DNA from: Strigamia acuminata
Taxonomy: Eukaryota > Arthropoda > Chilopoda > Geophilomorpha > Linotaeniidae
Assembly: GCA_949358305.1 (NCBI GenBank)
Contig: OX442322.1
Coordinates: forward strand, 8,680,001 to 8,744,000
Length of the DNA: 64,000 bases
Reading direction: 5' to 3'
This document shows positions 53,110 to 64,000 of the stretch, one piece after another. The notes below the pieces were generated by a model that was not told the origin of the DNA, did no database searches, and was given only the letters and a program-made list of their open reading frames with translations. The position numbers were made by a program, and so were the translations under genes. Every line of letters starts with the position of its first letter. Position 1 is the first letter of the stretch.

Positions 53110-53847
53110 TGTTTCCGGCAGCCCTGGACCGTGGCAGTCTGCAAGAAACGAGGAAGAAAAGATGAAGAATAACTTCTCTCACCTGATCTTGTAGTGAATT
53201 GCCGTAATTGAATTCACTCTTGAAACTTATGGAAAATAAACGAAATTGCTGCCCTGAACAGGCGCAGCAATGAGCACACATTGAATCCAAGACTGATGTG
53301 CTAAAGCACATGAAAACTGAATTTATTCTAAAGTTAATATCTATCAAAAGTACACAGAAAGAAAAAGGGAGAAAAAAACTACATAACTTAACCCTAGCAA
53401 GCAAGTGTTGTTGTGCAACGCACAACAATTAGATCACCGATCGTAGCAACGGTTTACAACAATTGCACAGAGAATTCAGCCCTCTAGTGCCAACTTGTAA
53501 AGTATAACAACTACTAAAAGCATAGAAATGAGCAAGAATGCATACAGAAAATACAGTAAACCGTTAAACACGCATTTCAAAGTAAAAACAAACTTAAAAC
53601 TAACAGCAAACGACACTTTAGGTGAATCTTAGCAGAGAAAGCTCTAAAGTGCCGGTCAAGAAGTACAAAATTAAGCGGAATTAATGTACAACTACCACTC
53701 CCACGTCACAAACTTCACGAATCTCACTTAACATTCAGACAAAACTTAAGCTGCGCTATTAACTAAACACAAACTTAAATAATTGATCAATTCAAGCAAA
53801 TCCGCTATTGCGATAGCAAAAAATCCATGTTGCGCGTGCTCGCAACA
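53110..53847 (-). repeat. Y' 3' LTR (738 bp)
   Basis: The sense strand runs from TGTTGCG-N6-CGCAACA (53847) to GCCGGAAACA (53110). Preceded in the sense direction by CTTCTTCTTTGGCCGGCAACGC, a pyrimidine tract plus GGCCGGCA. Confidence 0.92.
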
Positions 53848-56800
53848 GCGTTGCCGGCCAAAGAAGAAGGGAAGGCAAGGCAGAAAACTGTTGAAGGAAT
53901 TCCTCATCAAAACCAAGAGCACGGAAAGAAAAAGTACCGAAGCCAAGCTCGACTTTGTGAAAGTCGCGAAGGCAAAACCATAGATGCGAAGGCAAAAAGC
54001 TGTAACCTAAACATACTGGACCTCTAAAAGCGTCCCAGAACCAAGGGCGTCGAAATCGGATCGTGACCCATAAACCACCGGAGAGACTAAAGAAAAGAGA
54101 AGTTGCGTTGCGGCGCACTTCCTTATCAACTACCAGTAAAGACTAAAAGAAACTTAGAACGCGAGAGAAGAAAGAGAAGGGCCGTGCCATGATGACCTAG
54201 TCCAGACACCAAGGGGCTACGGCGTCGCCAATAAACACGTGGCGCACACGCAGAAAACCTTTAGAAAATCCGACTGAACGAGTTTTCTAACCAAAATGAC
54301 GTGAGAACATTGCGGGAGCTTGTCCGAAAACTCAGTCTGTCAACCCGTGGACAGACGCTTAAACTAAACGGAAACTAAAAATGGGAGAACAGAAATCCTT
54401 GTCAGAGAGGAAAGGCGCTGGTCCAAAACAATCGTCCAACCAAACACCGAGGTTAGAAGTCTCAGAACCGAAAACTAAACGTCGTCGAAAAAAGGAAAAA
54501 CTGTCACAAAAACTCTTGACCGAGCATGGCCTCGCAAGGAACATGACATACATGAAGACTAGAAAGAAAACTTGGAACGCAAAAGAGAACGGACTTGAGA
54601 CACGGCAGGCTTCACCGCCTCGTTGTCCTCGAGCCAGCGCTCAAGTGACAGCGTACCACGGAAACCTCCATCCGCACTAAAACACGAGCTGCGAACTTAA
54701 ACTTATTAAACTACTAAAGACGAACCTTTTATAGAAAACAAGAAAAATGCAAACTAAGGGAATGAATGCGTTGACCCAGACCTATCGTCTGACCAACTAC
54801 CCAGCATTCGTACGAAGAACTAGAAAATGCCGTCAAGACCTAGGCACCACTCTTTCGCAAAGAGTGACTAACTAACAACTTACCCAAAGCCATGACCACC
54901 TAGCTAACATGATCACGCCAGAAGGAGGAAAAAGAGAACGAGAAGGCATGAAGCTCAGGCAATGCGAACCATTCGCAGCAACTGCCACGCAAAGGCGTTG
55001 ACCGCACCCTGACTTGACATGAACCCACGAAACCGCTAAGAGCAGAGAATAAAGAAAAAAGGAAAGACTTAGTCAGGTGACTGTGTAAACCATCTGCGAC
55101 CTCTTGTCCACAGCGACAATGAAACACGCGCACGCTGACCCATCAACCACAACTTTATCTAACTAACAAGAGAAAAACGGTTCAATTATCTAAACAGAAC
55201 GAGCACGTTCCGTGCAAATAAATACCGGCTAAAACGTCAATATTATCACTAAAGCTATTGGCCAAGTATGGCCTCACAAGGGAAACTAACAAACTGGAAC
55301 TGTGAAAACCAGCAAGAATTCCAAAACACTAAACTTCCTGCTTTTTTTCGAAGAGGGAATAAGTCCGTACCCAAATAATCAATCCATTTCCTCCCCACGA
55401 GAAAAGAAAGGAAAGGGGCCTGCTTCTTTTTGAAGATCAACAGGTGTCAAACGATACTGAAAAACGTTGGAAGCAGTACAACTGCAACCAAATGAAGCGA
55501 AGCTACACTTCCTGCACGAAAACTAATCACGTCGTTGAAAAGAAATTAAAACCGGTGGCTTTCTTTCAACCGAGCTGCGCTTTACGAATGCGCCTTGAAC
55601 AAAGAGGTACCCGATGGACATCGCGTCCGCACTCGGGCCACCGTGTAGCCTGTTGTGAGCAGACTACCACGAAGACTGAAACTTCTTTAACCGAGGGGGG
55701 AAATAGAAACTAGATCTAGTTAAAACCCCATGCTCCAATAAGGAGGCTACCGTATGAACGCTTGGCCCACCCCGAGTCGGAACCAATATGATTGAACCGA
55801 GAAACGAGAGAAGAGGGAGGGTTGCTTGACGTCCCTGATTGCGAGGGGCGTCACACATAGACATGAGCACAAGGACTTGCCAGTTGCCAACCGCATTCCT
55901 GGAACCGGTAAGCAACTGCAAGTCGACAATTGACTCGCTCACACACCCATTGACGACATCTTCAATCAGCAAGCCGACTTCCGGAAATCGCCACTCTACT
56001 GAAAGCACGTGTCGTCCAATGGCTAAAACGTGTTGCCGAGTGCCGGCGCCAAAAAGGCCGCACACACACGTCCTTCGACCCATCCTAGAGTGGGCTCCCT
56101 GCCTAGTGCATGTCTGCCTCACTGCAGAGCTAGGGATGAAAGACTAACAACAACTACTCAGTCGCGGGAAGCCAACGTAGAAATAGGGGCCGCCAAGAGG
56201 CGCAGGGACATTGTCTCGGACACGACATCTAACAGAGTATGGCAGTGCAAACCTGCCCTCTGAAACACATCGAATGGCAGTCCTTGCTGTGCACAGCAAG
56301 AACGACCATCCAAAACAAGTACCTATACCCTAACGCCACGCTAGCTAGCCACAACCCAAAAATAGCAAGCAAGCTATTTCCTAAACGAATAAGCTAAAAT
56401 GTCCAAATTCTAAGGTTGCCCCAAAGAATTAGAATAACTAAACTCCCTTTTTTAAACGATAAAAGGCGAGACTAATCACTAATGAAGACTCATGAAACGC
56501 TACGGACGTTTCCACGAAGAGAAAGCGAAAATGCAGAACGTACATCACCAGCGGTAGACACTGGGTGCAGCGGTCAACAACAGAAACTGGACTTGCCCAG
56601 TGGGCGGTGCGGATCGGCTGCTCTAAACTTCCAGCACCGACAGAAGTCACACGCCTATCTAAATCCAAACCCACTTGCAAACAAGTCGTATAACAATCTA
56701 ACCGAACAGAAATTGACTGACAGATAAGAACCGACTGACCACGTGGGCCAGCGCGCTCTCTGCTAGACACGAGCAACAAAGAAACTAATCCCGTTCTAAA

Positions 56801-57763
56801 AACAGGAAACACTTTACCATACACGAATACAAACGGGTGTGCCCTCTCCCGAAGCGGAGAGGTGACCGACACCAGATCTCACGAGGAAACTCGTGCAACA
56901 CACGAAAGACATTGGACACAAAACGTAAAGACCAGAGGTCGTCCACATTCCAAACACAAGAGCAGGCTCACATGACGAGAAGAAGCTAGATCACTCAAGG
57001 ACCCCCCTGACCGCCGCTCTGATAGGCGGGAAGGACGAGAAGAGGGAACTGGTTGGCCCACAATAGCTAGTAATTTAACTTTAGCGTAGGGCAGAAAGCT
57101 AAAAGCGGGAGTTAATCGACCCCAAGCTGACGACTAACTGGCCAACACCACTAAAAATCTGCAAATGTGACGACGCTCCTGTCAGTAAGCCTAAAAAAAC
57201 TCTCAAAGAGTTTACACGTAACAAGGGAAAAACCCTGGGAAATTACAAGAACTCAAGACCAAAGAGCTTATTGTATAATAAGTTGGCGATTTCAAATTAA
57301 AAGGGAGTGGATTAAAGAAAATTCAAATACAACTAACTACCGTATGCACGGATTGGGCCGAAAATTCTCAATAAAACGTGTGCAAGCTACTTAAAAAACC
57401 GCAGGTCTAACTGTAGACAATTAAAGACAGGAACTCCCTAATTAATTTCCGACAAAAAAGCCAATAAATTCATATAAGCTACTCTTTAGTATCTTTAACA
57501 AGAAACTCATGACATTAATACTAGAAAACGCATTCGAGGAGGACAAAAACAGAAGTTTAGAGTTTAAGGGGACTCCAAACAAGGCGCAAATAGGCGTGGA
57601 AACTAGCTACACTTGCACAACGACGTATGCAGAAGCATGAAACAGAACTAACGCCCCAAAACTCCCAAAACAACCAGAATATCCCCCAAAAACCTTAAAA
57701 TTAACATTTGATGAAAACGAGAAAATATAATCGACAAAAAAAACAAAATCTTCATTGCCGACT
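53848..57763 (-). other. Non-coding interior of Y'
   Basis: About 3.9 kb with no gene I can support. Open frames are short, on both strands and without family motifs. Purine-rich on the plus strand near the 3' LTR. The longest frames (55664-56122, 56438-56872) show no recognisable composition or start context. Confidence 0.7.
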
Positions 57764-58291
57764 CTAGTACATTGCGTTGTGTTTAACTGGCGGTCGACTG
57801 ACGCTTGAAGAGTGACTCTTCCAAACTCGGTGACCATTCTGTGTGCGCTGACGGCACGAATCTCTTTGCTGGATCGTCCATTCTGCCTGAGAAAACTGGC
57901 TCTGCTGAAGACGAAACAACTCGACTGGAATCTTGACCGCGTCGCTTGTGGGATGGCGCACGTCTGTGTGAACACGGCTTCGTTCTATGCAACGAGCTCG
58001 ACACACGAAAACCTGGAAAACTTTGACGAAACTCTCTCGACCGACGATCTTGCTGCGGCTGCTGGTGACGATCATACCAATGGCGACTGACTTGATCAAC
58101 GACGCCAAACCACGTGCTGTGTTGACGACGCCGATGAGCCGCAAGCACGGAACTCGCCTTCTCGTGTGGCGATCCTCGTCCTGTGTGATAGCCTTCTGTG
58201 TGGCTGACGTCACACAGCTCAAAAAACCTCCAATGCAGTTGGCTCTGCATTCGGCAAGTTCGCTTGGACAAATGGCGGCGATGTCCGCCAT
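57764..58291 (-). CDS. Y' leader ORF (175 aa), Cys-containing, unknown
   Basis: ATG at 58291 (GCGAAAATGGCGG) about 60 bp after the 5' LTR. I do not recognise the product. The N-terminal part is Cys-rich (AICPSELAECRANCIGG) with a weakly hydrophobic middle (GVVNTARGLASLI). The C-terminal half is Gln/Ser/Arg-rich and nearly identical to that of Y. The C-terminus reads through the shared motif ACACAACGCAATG and stops just after. Position and conservation suggest a small Gag-like or accessory product, but it lacks zinc knuckles and any BEL Gag signature. The ATG also sits in an AAAATGGCGG motif, so the sequence may be constrained at the DNA level instead. Confidence 0.5.
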   Translation of the reverse strand: MADIAAICPSELAECRANCIGGFLSCVTSATQKAITQDEDRHTRRRVPCLRLIGVVNTARGLASLIKSVAIGMIVTSSRSKIVGRESFVKVFQVFVCRARCIERSRVHTDVRHPTSDAVKIPVELFRLQQSQFSQAEWTIQQRDSCRQRTQNGHRVWKSHSSSVSRPPVKHNAMY

Positions 58292-58329
58292 TTTCGCAGC
58301 CACGAGCGGAAGGAAATTCGTTCGAAAAT

Positions 58330-58347
58330 CCTGAGTCAACGGTACCA
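58330..58347 (-). promoter_or_regulatory. Y' primer-binding site candidate
   Basis: After the 5' LTR the sense strand reads TTT then TGGTACCGTTGACTCAGGAT. This parallels TGGTGCCGTGACCAGGAT in BEL-3 and TGGTGCCG in X and Y. Confidence 0.65.
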
Positions 58348-58350
58348 AAA

Positions 58351-59088
58351 TGTTTCCGGCAGCCCTGGACCGTGGCAGTCTGCAAGAAACGAGGAAGAAA
58401 AGATGAAGAATAACTTCTCTCACCTGATCTTGTAGTGAATTGCCGTAATTGAATTCACTCTTGAAACTTATGGAAAATAAACGAAATTGCTGCCCTGAAC
58501 AGGCGCAGCAATGAGCACACATTGAATCCAAGACTGATGTGCTAAAGCACATGAAAACTGAATTTATTCTAAAGTTAATATCTATCAAAAGTACACAGAA
58601 AGAAAAAGGGAGAAAAAAACTACATAACTTAACCCTAGCAAGCAAGTGTTGTTGTGCAACGCACAACAATTAGATCACCGATCGTAGCAACGGTTTACAA
58701 CAATTGCACAGAGAATTCAGCCCTCTAGTGCCAACTTGTAAAGTATAACAACTACTAAAAGCATAGAAATGAGCAAGAATGCATACAGAAAATACAGTAA
58801 ACCGTTAAACACGCATTTCAAAGTAAAAACAAACTTAAAACTAACAGCAAACGACACTTTAGGTGAATCTTAGCAGAGAAAGCTCTAAAGTGCCGGTCAA
58901 GAAGTACAAAATTAAGCGGAATTAATGTACAACTACCACTCCCACGTCACAAACTTCACGAATCTCACTTAACATTCAGACAAAACTTAAGCTGCGCTAT
59001 TAACTAAACACAAACTTAAATAATTGATCAATTCAAGCAAATCCGCTATTGCGATAGCAAAAAATCCATGTTGCGCGTGCTCGCAACA
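58351..59088 (-). repeat. Y' 5' LTR (738 bp)
   Basis: Matches 53110-53847 by inspection. The identity of the pair and the clean target duplication indicate a recent insertion. Confidence 0.92.
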
Positions 59089-59092
59089 CGTC

Positions 59093-59371
59093 GGTCAAGA
59101 GAGTTTTGCAAAGATTTTCCGAGTTTTCGTGTGCCCAGCTAGTTGTACAGAACGAGGCTGTGTCCACACAGACGTGCGCCGTCTCACAAGCGACGCGGTC
59201 AAGATTCCAGTCGAGTTGTTTCGTCTTCAGCAGAGCCAGTTTTCTCAGGCAGAATGGACGATCCAGCAAAGAGATTCGTGCCGTCAGCGCACACAGAATG
59301 GTCACCGAGTTTGGAAGAGTCACTCTTCAAGCGTCAGTCGACCGCCAGTTAAACACAACGCAATGTACTAG
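59093..59371 (+). pseudogene. Y leader ORF, last 92 codons (after Y')
   Basis: In-frame continuation of 52780-53109 once Y' and one duplicated CGTC are discounted. It is Gln/Ser/Arg-rich and ends shortly after the motif ACACAACGCAATG (59353-59365). Nearly identical to the corresponding part of the Y' ORF, and a few residues differ near the junction. Confidence 0.55.
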
Positions 59372-59677
59372 AGTCGGCAATGAAGATTTTGTTTTTTTTG
59401 TCGATTATATTTTCTCGTTTTCATCAAATGTTAATTTTAAGGTTTTTGGGGGATATTCTGGTTGTTTTGGGAGTTTTGGGGCGTTAGTTCTGTTTCATGC
59501 TTCTGCATACGTCGTTGTGCAAGTGTAGCTAGTTTCCACGCCTATTTGCGCCTTGTTTGGAGTCCCCTTAAACTCTAAACTTCTGTTTTTGTCCTCCTCG
59601 AATGCGTTTTCTAGTATTAATGTCATGAGTTTCTTGTTAAAGATACTAAAGAGTAGCTTATATGAATTTATTGGCTT
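59372..59677 (+). other. Y leader downstream of its ORF
   Basis: T-rich non-coding sequence matching the reverse complement of about 57475-57763 in Y'. It stops at BEL-4's LTR. Confidence 0.75.
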
Positions 59678-61255
59678 TGTAGCAAACAACCTTGGATCTC
59701 ACAGGGGAGGACTGGCGAATTGGTCACCAAACTCTGGAAACCGCCCGAGACTGTATAGTGGTTGATGAAACAAGCTGAAATCCTTTCTCTGAGCCCAAGC
59801 CTAACTTGAAGAAGGATTAGGCCTGACTGCATGAAACTAGGCCTAACTGCATTTAGATGAAGTGATTGGCAAAACCTCTTTAGCTGCTGGGTAGAAATTC
59901 TGTGCTCCCAGGGAGGAGGAGAGCAGGCAAAGCTCTCTACTCACAAGTCATCCTGTTTATTGAAGTAAAATAAACCCAGGAATAATTTATCCAAAGAAGG
60001 AGGAAAAACATCAACTGGCTTTAATACTTAACAACTGATAACAACTGAGTTGCTTCTTTAGCAACCTACTCTTAACAACTGGTCACCTGATTACAATAAA
60101 TGTCAGTGACCAAACAATACAGATTTGAATAATAACAATAGTGCCAACAAGGTTTCCGTATATAGACAACAGATGTCAAACTTAACATAAATAAAGGCAA
60201 AACTTAACCTAACACCTTGAAAACAGTATGACCTGTGCAAACAGCACTTCACTTAAACTTAACAGATAATTCAAAGGCTAAAACTAACATTAACTGCACT
60301 CAAAACACAATGCTGAGCCCAAACCCCAATTGCCACCAAAAGAGGGCGCAAAGTGTCACAAACCTTAACCCGTAACAACCATACAATAACAAAGGTAAAA
60401 GCTTAGATTAACAACCCTTAATATTGGTAATTTATACAAACAATAACTAGTAAATATTCCCTATGTCCAGGTCTCCTCAAAACCCCAAAAGAAATAATAA
60501 CAGGGCAACAGTGCAGCACCAAATCCAAGATGGCGACCATGCAACTGCTAAAATGACGTGAATGGAGCCAAACAAGGTCGCGAGCGACTCACAGGCCTTC
60601 TCAACGATGGATCTGCGTCTTAGAACGGTCAGTACAGCTTTCCCAGTGCTTGGGCATTGAAACCCGACCAATTCAACTCATTTGCAGGACCCACACGACC
60701 ACGAGAGGCGTCGCAAGGCGTACGCTCACGCCCGACGCTCGCAAACGCTCACAAACGATGTCCAACGCCCATCCAGCGACCCAAGACACCTGTGGACTAC
60801 CTTAAACACCAATACAAGTTAGTATAAATTAAATCACAAGCAAAATAAGCACCAAAAACTACAATTGTGCTTATTTCAGGTTCTTCCCATCTCCCAGTTC
60901 ACTTGCGCTATGGCGGCCATCTTGCCGATGCACGCCTATCTCCTTCGCAAGTGAACTGGAAACAGGAGAGAACTTACAAATACTAGAAATAACTCAGAAA
61001 CGTGAAAAAGACACATAAATTAATTACAAAAGACTAAAAACACAACTTTCAAACATTCCAGGTGTGGCAGGCGAAGTGACAACCCTCTTGAACTACCAGG
61101 ATCGTGACAACAAAGCGGCAAACCAACTGGGCATGTCAGATATGTGTTAAAAATCTATCTAAACTTGACAACAAAATTAAAAAGCCTTTTCTTTCTTTCA
61201 GAAGATGAACAACGTGAAATCTCCAGATCCTTTTTGTTGCGTTCTTGCTCGCAAC
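59678..61255 (-). repeat. BEL-4 3' LTR (1578 bp)
   Basis: The sense strand starts TGTTGCG-N8-CGCAACA (61255) and ends GTTTGCTACA (59678). Reverse-complement homologue of the BEL-3 LTR at 35891-37462. Preceded by TCTTTTTTGGCCGGCAGCGA. Confidence 0.88.
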
Positions 61256-63644
61256 ATCGCTGCCGGCCAAAAAAGAAGAGAGCAGCCGCCCTGAAGGAAC
61301 CGCATTCATGAAGAAAAGACCGAGCATACTGACTTTCACCATGCCTATATCCCTTGGCAAGAATCCACAACGAATCATAGAACCCCTTTTCCCAAATCGA
61401 AAATATATTGACTCTTCTGTTAACAATACATTAACATGAACAGGAGCGGGTCCCCTGAAACGAGAAGATCCTAGACATACTGCAAAATAACCGGACTCTA
61501 ACCTGCAACTCGTAATACAAAGAAACGACTAACAATCACAAAAAAAAGAGCTTGTCTCTCCCATAGAGATTGACCTGCAGTCAACTTTGGGAAACTGAGA
61601 CCCCCAACCAATGGGGTCAGTCAACGACAAGACACCACTAAACCACAAATAACCTTAAAGCTAAACTAACGAACCGACTTCTCATACACTTCCTTTAAGA
61701 GGTAGTTTGAATCCTCAGACAAAATTCGCCCCTAAAGACACCGACTTACGCAAGCACCTGAGCTCAGCCATTGATCCATTCAGGAAGCCTGCCAAAGTTG
61801 ACATCAAACTGAAACGAAAATGCCGCAGAAAGCTAAAGCAGATTCCTATCTAACTAAGCAAAAACCAACCAATTCATCGTTGGGACGCCAAGCGACCAAC
61901 CTAAACAGGCGATCAACTCACGACTTGATGATAAACAACCAGCCAAGCCAGCGACCGTCCACTCAGGCGGCAACTCACTGCAAAGATAAACTCGTGCCCA
62001 ATTTCCTTTAAACTAAATATCTTCCACTAGAAAGAACTAAACTAAACTGTGTAATGAACCAAAATAACAATTGGAACCAATAATACGCAATGTCAAAGAA
62101 CACACCCCCAGTCTAACTACACCTGAAAAATCAAGAAAACTGTGCTCACTTTTTAAAAAACAGTTACCTGTTGACATTGCAGAAAACGAAACCCCTCCCT
62201 TAGTGAAATCTTCATTCAAACCTCTCTAGAACTCTCACAACGAGAAGCGGCCACTTAAATTCAAGACAAGCAACTTCAATCGTGCCCCACCCGACTAGTA
62301 GTACAAAATCTTTTCTCAATTTTTTTCCACTACAAGCAGGGCTCTGCTAAACTAACACAAGACAAGCCAAAAATTTGAATCTAAGAGCGCACAACACATA
62401 ATTCCTTTTTTTAACGAAAAACTAGGGGTATCCCCTGACACCGCGAATTATCCTCAATGCTTTCTCCTCATTCGACCTTCTCTCTGGCTAACATCTCAGC
62501 TAAACCTTCCTTCCTATCATAACCCATTTTCCTCCCGACAGAAGAAGAATGCTGCCACGGCGTTTAAACCACTAATGCCGGAGCCAGAAAAGGTCGAAAA
62601 AAAACAACATCTGTGAATTTCTTTGTGAGAGAAACCCACCTTTTAAAAGTATAAACTATGAATTAACTAACCTTTGACTAACTAAGCTTCTATCTCAGAA
62701 GACTTCCGCGAGTATCTGATACGCCACTAACCTCAACCCCATGGTCGTGTGACCGTCAGACTCGTCGCAAAAAACTCCGAAATCAAACACTAACAAAAAA
62801 GGCTAATTACTAATTTCTACTATATCGTCGCCTCTACGTTCTCCTATTGGAAGCTAGCCCAAGGGGACTCGAAATCACGACTTACTCTTCATTTCTAACC
62901 TCTGCCCTTTTCTCTCATGAACCCCCAAAAAAAACTTGTGCACCTGTGTTCCGCCAAAAACACTTGTGCTTCTCTGCTCAAAACTTTGGGTAGGAGGGGG
63001 CGTGAAAACAAGTTGCGATCCACTCAACTTTGATCGCACATCTCCCAATGCTTGACGCATCTGACGAATTAACTGACTCAATCTCATGCATAGGCAAAAA
63101 GAAACCCGGATCCAAAGGAGGAGAAGACTTCCTTGCACAATCTAAGTACCAAGGCAAAGTTTACTGCCCATCTCGGACGAGCAATAGACAAGACCGAAAG
63201 TTGAACAGTGCTCAGAAGCTCAGGAGAACGTGAGCAACAGGAATTAAAGTATGGTGATGAAGTTCACCCTCTAAAACCGATTAGCTCCTCGTGTATTGGG
63301 TCCAATAACACGAGTGTCCACCAGAGAACCGACACGCCCAAAAAACAGTTCCGTTCCATCCCCCGCGAGACCGAAACCATGCCCCGACTGACGAGGACCC
63401 TCAAGAACTTTACCCCATGCACCTTGAGTAAGTATACGAAACTAAACCAAAAAAAAAAACGCGTGGCTCTGCCTAAAAGAGAAAAGAATATAGAATCCCT
63501 GGCCCTTTCTCACATCAAGGTTGTTGGACTCGCACCTTGTCACTAAGGGCGAGTGTACCCTGTCCTAGAACAACCGAGAAAGTGAAAGAACTCTGCTTCT
63601 GGGCTCCTAACCTTTCACTAACCCTAATGCTTGCACAAAAGTGC
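61256..63644 (-). other. Non-coding interior of BEL-4
   Basis: No supportable ORF on either strand. A/C-rich on the plus strand, with many short stop-interrupted frames. Nothing recognisable apart from the repeat blocks that follow. Confidence 0.7.
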
Positions 63645-63845
63645 TTGCTTAAGCCTGATAGACTAAACTATCAATCGCTTAAGAACCTCTAATTCGCTTA
63701 AGCCTGACGGACTTAACTATCATCCGCTTAAAAAACCTCTTATTCGCTTAAGCCTGACGGACTGAACTATCATCCGCTTAAGACCATCTAATTGCTTAAG
63801 CCTGACTGACTTAACTATCATCCGCTTAAGACTCTCTAAATGCTT
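63645..63845. repeat. About 49-bp tandem repeat with CTTAAG palindromes
   Basis: Four imperfect units, each with CGCTTAAGCCTGACGGACTT, then AACTATCATCCGCTTAAG, then a short A/C/T spacer. Each unit holds two CTTAAG palindromes, so it can pair internally. Confidence 0.85.
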
Positions 63846-63985
63846 TTTCTATGGGTTTGTTGGGCCACCGTTAACCAACTAAAACCTTTTTCTTTGGGTT
63901 TGTTGGGCCACCGTTAACCAACTAAAGCCATTTTTTCCAACTCGGGGTTCGACGGACCAACTGTTAACCGACTAAAGCCCTTTTT
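63846..63985 (-). repeat. GTTAACC repeat block shared with X
   Basis: The sense (minus) strand reads one AGTCGGTTAACAGTTGGTCC unit, then two TTTAGTTGGTTAACGGTGGC units. They have the same sub-types and order as X 42405-42755. Confidence 0.8.
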
Positions 63986-64000
63986 CTATTGTTCAGTTCG

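Larger units (their letters stand above)
53110..59088 (-). mobile_element. Y': non-autonomous BEL-type element (5979 bp)
   Basis: Minus orientation. 738-bp LTRs at 58351-59088 (5') and 53110-53847 (3') look identical. Flanked by a 4-bp CGTC duplication (53106-53109 and 59089-59092), inserted inside the leader ORF of its relative Y. The interior holds a primer site, one leader ORF and about 3.9 kb of non-coding sequence, with no Gag-Pol. Confidence 0.9.
51956..59677 (+). mobile_element. Y: BEL-type element, 5' part, interrupted by Y' and BEL-4
   Basis: 5' LTR 51956-52716, primer site, and leader ORF. The leader is split at 53109/59089 by Y' and the element is cut at 59678 by BEL-4's LTR. Inserted in the C-terminal part of BEL-3 pol. 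Sequence after the leader is not in view, so its autonomy is unknown. Confidence 0.83.
59678..64000 (-). mobile_element. BEL-4 element, 3' part, runs off the window
   Basis: Minus orientation: 3' LTR 59678-61255, then at least 2.7 kb of interior without coding sequence. BEL-1 and BEL-2 have pol ending 53-58 bp before the 3' LTR. Its absence here marks BEL-4 as non-autonomous, although its LTR belongs to the coding BEL-3 family. Inserted in the Y leader; the other end is not visible. Confidence 0.83.

Noticed and set aside
53848-57763. Possible host genes inside the Y' interior
   Set aside because: Only short frames without splice-consistent structure, start context or domain signatures.
57764-58669. 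The longer 301-residue version of the Y' leader ORF
   Set aside because: The first 126 residues translate LTR and leader without a plausible start. The ATG at 58291 is preferred.

Overview
This window is eukaryotic, and almost certainly metazoan, repeat-rich chromatin. I see no host single-copy gene. It contains six or more BEL/Pao retroelements (a lineage known from animals), one Ty3/Gypsy element, one Ty1/Copia element and a 140-bp satellite with higher-order structure. The species cannot be fixed from the sequence. An arthropod, perhaps a crustacean, is a guess. A pericentromeric or other heterochromatic location is an inference from the satellite and the nesting depth.

Layout. 1-4960: 3' part of a BEL element (BEL-1, + strand: polyprotein, then a 1469-bp LTR). 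4961-7984: tandem 140-bp satellite. 7985-30301: a Gypsy element on the - strand with two apparently identical 1020-bp LTRs, inserted in one satellite monomer with a 4-bp duplication (AACC). It has gag, pol and a large third ORF in the position where env would lie. Its gag is split by a Copia-type composite (19032-27877, - strand, 470-bp LTRs, 5-bp duplication ATAAT). 30302-30855: the satellite resumes in exact phase. 30856-64000: a stack of BEL elements. A truncated BEL LTR (+) is interrupted by BEL-2 (-). BEL-2 pol is interrupted by BEL-3 (+). BEL-3 gag is interrupted by X (38701-47418, non-coding inside, duplication GAGA), and BEL-3 pol is interrupted by Y (+). Y is interrupted by its relative Y' (53110-59088, duplication CGTC) and then by BEL-4 (-), which runs off the window.

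How the parts relate. BEL-1, BEL-2 and BEL-3 encode Gag-protease-RT-RNase H-integrase polyproteins. X, Y' and the visible part of BEL-4 carry LTRs and BEL-type primer sites but long non-coding interiors, so they look like non-autonomous passengers of coding BEL elements. X and BEL-4 share an internal repeat block. Y and Y' share a leader ORF that stays open in both. BEL-3, X, Y and Y' share a leader motif (ACACAACGCAATG).

Most notable: (i) the 13-monomer higher-order repeat; (ii) the env-position ORF of the Gypsy element, with a 3' splice-site signature directly before its ATG and no visible membrane segment; (iii) three tandem hairpins upstream of that ORF; (iv) the Copia composite, with head-to-head leaders, an antisense ORF and a CCA-tailed initiator tRNA-Met sequence joined to an LTR end; (v) BEL LTRs that begin with a terminal hairpin and are preceded by a pyrimidine tract instead of a polypurine tract.

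All boundaries were read by eye. LTR identity was judged by inspection, not by a computed alignment.
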